This document shows positions 58,177-64,000 of a stretch of 64,000 bases of DNA, in pieces. The DNA comes from Oscillospiraceae bacterium (GTDB lineage: Bacteria; Bacillota; Clostridia; Oscillospirales; Ruminococcaceae), in NCBI GenBank assembly GCA_004557855.1, contig SFFJ01000005.1, positions 10,025 through 74,024 of the forward strand, in the 5' to 3' direction. The position numbers and the translations under genes are program-made. Below the pieces are notes generated by a model. That model saw nothing but the letters and a program-made list of their open reading frames with translations. It searched no databases and was not told where the DNA came from. Each line of letters starts with the position of its first letter. The stretch's first letter is position 1.

Positions 58177-58544
58177 AATCTTTAGAAGAGCTGGCCGCCC
58201 TGCGGGAGCAAATGAAAAATAAAGTAGCCATGCGGCAGGATAACAGCGCCGCCACCCGTGTGGTGGTGGGCATGGCCACCTGCGGCATCGCCGCCGGGGC
58301 CCGCCCCGTCCTCTCCGCCTTTGTGGAGGAGGTAAACCGCCGCAGCCTGCAGGATGTCGTTGTGACCCAGGCCGGCTGCATCGGGATGTGCAAGCTGGAG
58401 CCCATCGTGGAGGTATTCCAGCCCGGCAAGGAAAAGGTGACCTATGTGAAGATGACCCCCGAAAAGGTCGCGCGCATCGTCACCGAGCATCTGGTAAACG
58501 GCAGCCCCGTAACGGAATACACCGTGGGCGCCTACATGGAATAA
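58173..58544 (+). CDS. [2Fe-2S] thioredoxin-like ferredoxin protein
   Basis: A 123-aa protein: GMATCGIAAGA and QAGCIGMCKLEP give a CxnC...CxxxC set typical of thioredoxin-like [2Fe-2S] ferredoxins, followed by VTYVKMTPEKVARIVTEHL. This extra subunit is often encoded between hydC and hydB in Clostridia. Start overlaps hydC (ATGA). Confidence 0.85.
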   Translation: MKSLEELAALREQMKNKVAMRQDNSAATRVVVGMATCGIAAGARPVLSAFVEEVNRRSLQDVVVTQAGCIGMCKLEPIVEVFQPGKEKVTYVKMTPEKVARIVTEHLVNGSPVTEYTVGAYME

Positions 58545-58559
58545 GGAGGACAATAACCA

Positions 58560-60356
58560 ATGGCTATCGCAAGAACACACATCCTGGTGTGCGGCGGCAC
58601 CGGCTGCAGCTCCTCCAATTCGCAGGCGCTGATAGACGAGCTGAATAAGGAGCTGACCGAAAAGGGCCTGGCCGGTGAGGCGCAGGTCATCAAGACCGGC
58701 TGCTTTGGACTGTGCGCCCTGGGCCCCGTGGTGGTGGTATATCCCGAGGGCTGCTTCTACAGCCGGGTCAAGCTGGAGGATATCCCCGAAATCGTGGACG
58801 AGCATATCCTCAAGGGCCGCATCGTGACCCGCCTGCTGTATCAGGAGACGGTGGTGGATGATAAGACCGTCAAGAATCTCAACCACACCAAATTCTATGA
58901 AAAACAGCAGCGTGTGGCGCTGCGCAACTGCGGCGTCATCAACCCCGAAAATATCGATGAATACATCGCCATGGACGGCTACGAGGCGCTGGGCCGCGTG
59001 CTGACCCAAATGACCCCCGATGAGGTCATTCAGGCCATCAAGGACAGCGGACTGCGCGGGCGCGGCGGCGGTGGCTTCCCCACCGGCCAGAAGTGGTTCT
59101 TTGCCCGGCAGAGTAAGGGCGATGTGAAATATGTCTGCTGCAACGCCGATGAGGGCGATCCCGGCGCCTTTATGGACCGTTCCGTGCTGGAGGGCGACCC
59201 CCACGTGGTGCTGGAGGCCATGACCATCGCCGGCTATGCCATCGGCGCACACCAGGGCTATATCTATGTCCGTGCCGAATACCCCATCGCCATCCACCGT
59301 CTGCAGATCGCCATCAAGCAGGCGAGAGAGTACGGCTTCCTCGGGGATGATATCTTCGGCACCGGCTTCTCCTTCGATATCGAGCTGCGGCTCGGCTCCG
59401 GCGCCTTTGTCTGCGGCGAGGAAACCGCCCTGATGACCTCCATCGAGGGGCACCGCGGCGAGCCCCGTCCCCGTCCGCCCTTCCCGGCGGTCAAGGGCCT
59501 GTTCGGCGTTCCCACCATCCTGAATAACGTGGAAACCTGGGCGAACATCCCCCGCATTATTCTCAATGGCGCCGAGTGGTTCTCCTCCATGGGCACCGAG
59601 CGCAGCAAGGGCACCAAGGTATTCTGCCTCGTCGGTAAGATCAACAACACCGGCCTGGTGGAGATCCCGATGGGCACCACCCTGCGGGAGATCATCGAGG
59701 ATATCGGCGGCGGCATCCCCAACGGCAAAAAGTTCAAGGCGGCGCAGACCGGCGGCCCCTCCGGCGGTTGCATCCCCGCTTCCCTTATCGATACCCCCAT
59801 CGACTATGATAACCTCGTCGCCATCGGCTCCATGATGGGCTCCGGCGGCCTGATCGTCATGGATGAGGACACCTGCATGGTGGATATCGCCAAGTTCTTC
59901 CTGGAATTCACCGTGGATGAAAGCTGCGGCAAATGCACCCCCTGCCGCATCGGCACCCGCCGCCTTTTGGAGATGCTGGAGCAGATCACGGCCGGAAACG
60001 GCACCCCCGAGCTGCTGAAGGAGATGGAGGAGCTGTGCTACTACATCAAGGCGAACAGCCTGTGCGCACTGGGCCAGTCCGCCCCCAACCCCGTTCTTTC
60101 CACCCTGCACTACTTCCGGGATGAATATGAGGCCCACTGCATCGATAAGCGCTGCCCCGCCGGCGTCTGCAAGCGACTGACCAGGTTCGTCATCGAGGAG
60201 AACAAGTGCAAGGGCTGCACCGCCTGCGCCCGTGCCTGCCCCGTCAATGCGATTTCCGGCGAGGTGAGAAAGCCCCACGCCATCGACGCCAAGAAGTGCA
60301 TCAAGTGCGGCGCCTGCATGGAGACCTGCCGCTTCGGCGCTATTGTGAAACGATAA
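58560..60356 (+). CDS. hydB: Hydrogenase subunit HydB / NuoF-like flavoprotein
   Basis: A 598-aa protein: N-terminal [2Fe-2S] thioredoxin domain (CGGTGCSSSNS, GCFGLCALGP), NADH/FMN core (GLRGRGGGGFPTGQKW, CNADEGDPGAFMDR), [4Fe-4S] ligands in CGKCTPCRIGTRR, and a C-terminal double [4Fe-4S] ferredoxin domain (KCKGCTACARACP, KCIKCGACMETC). It is the NAD(P)H-oxidising, bifurcating subunit. AAGGAGG precedes the ATG. Confidence 0.95.
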   Translation: MAIARTHILVCGGTGCSSSNSQALIDELNKELTEKGLAGEAQVIKTGCFGLCALGPVVVVYPEGCFYSRVKLEDIPEIVDEHILKGRIVTRLLYQETVVDDKTVKNLNHTKFYEKQQRVALRNCGVINPENIDEYIAMDGYEALGRVLTQMTPDEVIQAIKDSGLRGRGGGGFPTGQKWFFARQSKGDVKYVCCNADEGDPGAFMDRSVLEGDPHVVLEAMTIAGYAIGAHQGYIYVRAEYPIAIHRLQIAIKQAREYGFLGDDIFGTGFSFDIELRLGSGAFVCGEETALMTSIEGHRGEPRPRPPFPAVKGLFGVPTILNNVETWANIPRIILNGAEWFSSMGTERSKGTKVFCLVGKINNTGLVEIPMGTTLREIIEDIGGGIPNGKKFKAAQTGGPSGGCIPASLIDTPIDYDNLVAIGSMMGSGGLIVMDEDTCMVDIAKFFLEFTVDESCGKCTPCRIGTRRLLEMLEQITAGNGTPELLKEMEELCYYIKANSLCALGQSAPNPVLSTLHYFRDEYEAHCIDKRCPAGVCKRLTRFVIEENKCKGCTACARACPVNAISGEVRKPHAIDAKKCIKCGACMETCRFGAIVKR

Positions 60357-60373
60357 GAAAGGAGTGACCGAGC

Positions 60374-62122
60374 ATGAATACCGTAAATCTCAAGATCAAT
60401 AACATCCCCGTGGTCGCTCCCGAAGGCGCCACCATACTGGAGGCCGCACATCTGGCCGGCATCCGCATCCCCACCCTGTGCTACCTCAAGGAGATCAATG
60501 CCATCGGCGCCTGCCGCATCTGCGTATGCGAGGTAAAGGGCGCCCGCGGCCTGGCCGCTGCCTGCGTTATGCCGGTAAATGAGGGCATGGAGGTATTCAC
60601 CAATACCCCCGCCCTGCAAAAATACCGCCGCACCACGCTGGAATTGATCCTTTCCACCCACCGTACCGACTGCCTTTCCTGCTCCCGCAGCACCGACTGC
60701 GAGCTGCAGCAGCTGTGCCGGGAATACGGCGTGGATATGAACCGCTTCGGCAGAAAGGATCAGGGCTACCACACCGATAGCTCCATGCCCCATCTGATCC
60801 GGGATAACAGTAAGTGCATCCTGTGCCGCCGCTGCGTGGCCGTCTGCCAGAAGACCCAGTATGCAGGCGTTATTGAAACCTGCGAGCGCGGCTTTGATAC
60901 CCACATCGCCAGCGCCTTTGATATGCCCCTTTCCGAGACCGCCTGCGTTGCCTGCGGCCAGTGCACCGCCGTATGTCCCACCTCCGCCCTGCGGGAGCGT
61001 GACGACACCGATAAGGTATGGGCTGCGCTGAACGACCCAACCAAGACGGTGATCGTGGGGCCGGCCCCCAGCGTGCGCGCCCAGCTGGGCGAATGCTTCG
61101 GGATGCCCATCGGCACCAACGTGGAGGGCAAGATGGTAGCTGCCCTGCGCCGGCTGGGCTTCGACCGGGTATTTGACGTGGACACCGCCGCCGATGTGAC
61201 CATCATGGAGGAGGGCACCGAGCTGCTGCACCGCCTGAAGGAGGGCGGCCCCCTGCCCCTCATCACCAGCTGTTCCCCCGGCTGGATCAAATTCTGCGAG
61301 CATTATTACCCCGAATTTGTGGAGAACCTTTCCTCCTGCAAGAGCCCGCAGCAGATGTTCGGCGCACTGGTAAAGACCTACTACGCCCAGAAGGAGGGCC
61401 TCGACCCCAAGAATATCGTGGTGGTAAGCGTGATGCCCTGCACCGCGAAAAAGTATGAGATCGGCCGGGACGGCCAAAGTGCCGTGGGCCTGCCCGATGT
61501 GGATATTTCCATCACCACCCGTGAGCTGGGCGATATGCTGCACCGTGCCGGTGTGATGCTGCCCGAGCTGCCCGATGAGGAGTTCGACCCCGTCTTCGGC
61601 GTAGCCTCCGGTGCGGGACATATCTTCGGTGCGACCGGCGGCGTGATGGAGGCGGCCCTGCGTACCGTTGCCGAGATTGTGACCGGCAAGGAGCTGGAGC
61701 GCCCCGAATTCCGTGAGGTCCGCGGCATCGAGGACATCAAGGAGGCCGAGTACGACCTCGCCGGCACCAAGGTGAAGGTCGCTGTGACCAGCGGCCTTGC
61801 CAATGCGGCGAAGCTTTTGGATCGCATCAAGAACGGCGAGGCGGAGTATCACTTTGTAGAGGTGATGGCCTGCCCCGGCGGGTGCGTCAACGGCGGCGGC
61901 CAGCCCCACCAGAGCGGCGACGTGCGGAATTTCACCGACCTGCGTTCCCTGCGTGCGGCGGCGCTGTACCGTGAGGACGAGGCCATGACGCTGCGCAAGA
62001 GCCACGAAAACCCCGTGGTAAAGGAGATCTATGCCGAGTACCTCGGCGAGCCGGGCAGCCACCTGGCGCACCACATCCTGCACACCCACTATGTAAAGCG
62101 CGGGCTGTACGGAAAGAACTGA
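60374..62122 (+). CDS. hydA: [FeFe] hydrogenase catalytic subunit HydA (group A)
   Basis: A 582-aa protein: N-terminal [2Fe-2S] domain (CYLKEINAIGACRICVCEV), the His/Cys cluster (THRTDCLSCSRSTDCELQ), two [4Fe-4S] motifs (CILCRRCVAVC, CVACGQCTAVCP), then the H-cluster motifs TSCSPGW (~298), MPCTAKKYE (~353) and ACPGGCVNGGGQ (~499) and the short terminal domain. With HydB/HydC it forms an electron-bifurcating hydrogenase using ferredoxin and NADH. AAAGGAG precedes the ATG. Confidence 0.96.
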   Translation: MNTVNLKINNIPVVAPEGATILEAAHLAGIRIPTLCYLKEINAIGACRICVCEVKGARGLAAACVMPVNEGMEVFTNTPALQKYRRTTLELILSTHRTDCLSCSRSTDCELQQLCREYGVDMNRFGRKDQGYHTDSSMPHLIRDNSKCILCRRCVAVCQKTQYAGVIETCERGFDTHIASAFDMPLSETACVACGQCTAVCPTSALRERDDTDKVWAALNDPTKTVIVGPAPSVRAQLGECFGMPIGTNVEGKMVAALRRLGFDRVFDVDTAADVTIMEEGTELLHRLKEGGPLPLITSCSPGWIKFCEHYYPEFVENLSSCKSPQQMFGALVKTYYAQKEGLDPKNIVVVSVMPCTAKKYEIGRDGQSAVGLPDVDISITTRELGDMLHRAGVMLPELPDEEFDPVFGVASGAGHIFGATGGVMEAALRTVAEIVTGKELERPEFREVRGIEDIKEAEYDLAGTKVKVAVTSGLANAAKLLDRIKNGEAEYHFVEVMACPGGCVNGGGQPHQSGDVRNFTDLRSLRAAALYREDEAMTLRKSHENPVVKEIYAEYLGEPGSHLAHHILHTHYVKRGLYGKN

Positions 62123-62138
62123 TCACATATGCAAAAAC

Positions 62139-62171
62139 AGCTCCCCCTGCCGGAAGGTCGGGGGAGCTTTT
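62139..62171 (+). terminator. Terminator of the hydrogenase operon
   Basis: AGCTCCCCC (62139-62147), imperfect loop, GGGGGAGCT (62160-62168), TTTG. Confidence 0.75.
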
Positions 62172-62211
62172 GTGCGCCGAACGGGGGAATAGGGGAAAGG
62201 CTTGTAGTTTC

Positions 62212-62298
62212 CTGCGGCGGAGCCGCCGATGGGCGCAGCCCGTCGCCGCAAGCGCAGCTTGCGGGTTTCGCCGCAGGCGAAACGCGGCTCCGCCGTAG
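62212..62298. repeat. Cloverleaf-type intergenic element, copy 20
   Basis: Closing arms CTGCGGCGGAGCCG (62212-62225) and CGGCTCCGCCGTAG (62285-62298), one G-T pair, around GATGGGC-GCA, GCCGCAAGC-GCA and GTTTCGCC-GCA hairpins. Between convergent genes. Confidence 0.8.
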
Positions 62299-62316
62299 TT
62301 TTCCCGCTGCACAGAT

Positions 62317-63636
62317 TCAGAGGGCGGAAGGCTCCTCTGCCGGGGGAAGCGGCGGCTGGGCGGCGAGGGCAAGACCCAGAACGAGAATGCCGAGGTTATC
62401 GGCGTAGAGTGCGTCGAACTCGGTGAGGGGCAGGGGGCTGGTGCCCTGTCCCACCTCTATGGTGTAGCCGGGGCGGTCATAGGTCTGGATGAACCAGTCC
62501 TTATACCCGGCGTAGCCGCTTACCGGGGGTGTTTCCTCCACCGAATAGCCGCTGGCCTTGGCCATGGCGTCGGCGATCTCCCGGCTGCGGGGCGGGAGGT
62601 AATCGAGGTAGCGCCAGTAGATGATATTGCCCTGGGTGTGGTAGGAAAGGGACAGGCGGAAATCGTTTTGCAGGGTGTGGCGGTATACCGCCAGCGCTTC
62701 GGGCTGGGTCAGCGGGGCCGTTCCCACATAGTCCCGCGGCGCAGGGCCGGTAAATCCCATGCTTTCCTTGATCTTTTTTGCCTCCTCCCAGCCGGCCGGG
62801 TATTGCAGGTTCAAATCCACGCCGTTGAGGTTGGCTTTCCAGCCCTCCGGGAAGGGGATGGAGGGGTAGTTTTCCGCCCATTCCCGGGCCCGTTGGTACC
62901 ACGGGCCGTCGTGCAGGTAGCCGGTGACAAGATCGACGCCGTCGGGGTCCACCATGGGGACGATGGAAAGGGTGGTGCGTCGGTAAAGCTCGGCGGCATC
63001 GTAGCCGTAAAGGGTGTCGCCGTCCAGCAGGGAAAGGCAGTATTCCTCTAGAAAGGTTAGCAGCAGCGGGGTGGTGATCCACTCATTGGCGTGATGGGCG
63101 GCATTATAAAAGACCTGCGTTTCGCCTTCCCCGATGGACACAGACCAAAGGGGAAGCCCGCGTGCGCTGCTGCCGATCGCTCCGGAGCCGAGAAAGGGAT
63201 AGCGCAGCAGCAGCCCGGTCAGGGTGAGCTCCAGCACCTGCGAGGTAAAGGCGATGCCGGTGGGCACCACCGGGAACCCCAGCGGAACGGCGACGGTCTG
63301 CCCCGGCCGGAGGTTCTGCGGGTCCAGCTCGGGGTTGGCGGCGGCAATGGCGGCGGCGCTGGTATCGTACTGCTGCGAAAGCCGCCAAAAGGTATCCCCC
63401 TGCCGGAGCTGCACGAAGCGGGTGCCGATAAGCCACGGCATCAGCGACTGCCGGGTGGCGGGATCGGCGATGCCGGTGGGGGGCAGCCCCTCCGTCTTTT
63501 GGAATTGGCGCAGGGCGGTTTCAGTGGCGGGGCCGAAGCGGCCGTCGGTGGGGCCGGGGAGATAGCCCGCCCGCTCCAGCCCGAGCTGCAAAAGCTGCAC
63601 GACGGGGCCGCGGCTGCCGGTTTTCAGTTCATCCAT
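62317..63636 (-). CDS. M14 family zinc peptidase with peptidoglycan-binding and LysM domains
   Basis: A 439-aa protein: PG_binding_1 domain (~7-62, VVQLLQLGLERAGYLPGPTDGRFGPATETALRQFQ), LysM (~72-117, VQLRQGDTFWRLSQQYDTSAAAIAAANP), then an M14 carboxypeptidase domain with zinc ligands in HHANEW and SYHTQG and a catalytic Glu in GYTIEVGQG. This is the layout of gamma-D-glutamyl-meso-diaminopimelate peptidase I (ENP1) of Bacillus, which cuts stem peptides, often in sporulation. No signal peptide. Start 63636 set by GGAGG. Confidence 0.88.
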   Translation of the reverse strand: MDELKTGSRGPVVQLLQLGLERAGYLPGPTDGRFGPATETALRQFQKTEGLPPTGIADPATRQSLMPWLIGTRFVQLRQGDTFWRLSQQYDTSAAAIAAANPELDPQNLRPGQTVAVPLGFPVVPTGIAFTSQVLELTLTGLLLRYPFLGSGAIGSSARGLPLWSVSIGEGETQVFYNAAHHANEWITTPLLLTFLEEYCLSLLDGDTLYGYDAAELYRRTTLSIVPMVDPDGVDLVTGYLHDGPWYQRAREWAENYPSIPFPEGWKANLNGVDLNLQYPAGWEEAKKIKESMGFTGPAPRDYVGTAPLTQPEALAVYRHTLQNDFRLSLSYHTQGNIIYWRYLDYLPPRSREIADAMAKASGYSVEETPPVSGYAGYKDWFIQTYDRPGYTIEVGQGTSPLPLTEFDALYADNLGILVLGLALAAQPPLPPAEEPSAL

Positions 63637-63724
63637 AAGTAAGACCTCCTCATTTGCGGATATTTTATTGTATGACGGGCCGGGGCGGGGAAGACACAGA
63701 GGCGGGATTTTTGCAGGGGGCTGG

Positions 63725-63820
63725 GGGCGGCGCAGCCGCGGCCGGGCGCAGCCCGGCCCTCCCGGCGGCCCTGCGGGCCGCCGGGGTCGCCCGCCATAGC
63801 GGGCGGCGGCTGCGCCGCCC
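63725..63820. repeat. Cloverleaf-type intergenic element, copy 21
   Basis: Closing arms GGGCGGCGCAGCCG (63725-63738) and CGGCTGCGCCGCCC (63807-63820) around GGCCGGGC-GCA, CCCGGCGGCCC-TGC and CGCCCGCC-ATA hairpins. TTGCAGGGGGC flanks it on the left (63711-63721). Confidence 0.85.
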
Positions 63821-63915
63821 ACCGGCCGGGTGCCGGGAACCCGAAATTCCCGCAAATAAAATGCGCAAAAGTCAAGAGTAAAAGCAGAAAAAACTAAAAT
63901 ATTTTTCAGAAGGCT

Positions 63916-63999
63916 TCAAGCGGCTTCGGCGACGTATCTTTCAAAGAGCGATCCGGACGTTTCAAAGCCTAAAATCTCGCGCGGGTAATTGTTGATCCA
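63916..63999 (-). mobile_element. IS30 family transposase, C-terminal end (cut by window edge)
   Basis: The last 27 codons of a minus-strand frame read WINNYPREILGFETSGSLFERYVAEAA and stop at 63918-63916. NNYPRExLxxxT is the usual end of IS30 transposases. The body of the element lies beyond the window. The AT-rich stretch 63845-63910 (ATGCGCAAAAGTCAAGAGT) may be the terminal inverted repeat and insertion border, unproven. Confidence 0.6.
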
Positions 64000-64000
64000 C

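Noticed and set aside
20347..63820. Cloverleaf elements as tRNA genes
   Set aside because: Shape is similar, but hairpin loops are mostly three bases, there is no seven-base anticodon loop, no GTTCRA T-loop, no CCA end, and sequence is not constrained as in tRNA.
20347..63820. Cloverleaf elements as transcription terminators
   Set aside because: They lack T-tracts, occur between divergent genes and inside an operon, and true terminators are found separately beside several copies.

Overview
The window reads as the chromosome of a GC-rich, spore-forming, anaerobic Firmicute of the class Clostridia, most like the Oscillospiraceae/Ruminococcaceae group. This rests on spoIVA next to a SipL-like DUF3794/LysM gene, a trimeric [FeFe]-hydrogenase operon (HydABC type), GTP-type PEP carboxykinase, Firmicute-only families (DUF1836, DegV, DUF4358/DHHW, XRE-membrane regulators) and A/G-rich Shine-Dalgarno sites with sigma-70-like promoters. 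Family calls come from reading the translations by eye; no database search was possible. No rRNA, tRNA or CRISPR array was recognised.

Left part (1-7 kb) looks accessory. It has the N-terminal end of a DUF3427-type helicase, a putative metal operon (methyltransferase, ZIP transporter, HMA protein) behind three copies of the palindrome GTTAG-N6-CTAAC, a DUF4143 ATPase remnant, an AT-rich pyrophosphatase-like gene, a divergent MATE/MerR pair whose promoter has the 19-bp spacer typical of MerR control, and a GNAT gene. From 7 to 20 kb: an SDR gene, a degenerate PolC-derived protein facing a Cys-rich peptide/WYL/GIY-YIG cluster, a four-gene ferric-chelate ABC operon that includes a methyltransferase, DegV opposite DUF1836, and a DUF4358-MBOAT-DHHW cassette probably for acylating an envelope polymer.

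From 20 to 64 kb ordinary chromosomal genes (psuG, dus, amidases, MATE transporters, patatin, trmO, polA, rimI, tsaD, pckG, sipL-like/spoIVA, hydABC, M14 peptidase) are separated by an unusual family of intergenic elements. I located 21 copies of a 77-122 bp element made of a closing stem around three hairpins with mostly three-base loops, so it can fold as a cloverleaf. Arm sequences differ widely between copies while pairing is kept. None lies in the first 20 kb. Other repeats are a 93-nt leader shared by two unrelated genes, a 134-bp minisatellite with an inner 14-bp repeat, and a 143-bp tandem repeat.

Functional themes: metal and iron-chelate uptake, each locus with a SAM methyltransferase; electron-bifurcating hydrogen metabolism (HATPase protein, HydC, 2Fe-2S protein, HydB, HydA); spore coat assembly (SipL-like with SpoIVA); t6A37 tRNA modification (trmO, tsaD, with rimI nearby); and envelope or surface functions (MBOAT/DHHW, sortase-type beta-helix protein, cell wall hydrolases). 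The window ends in the C-terminus of an IS30-type transposase.
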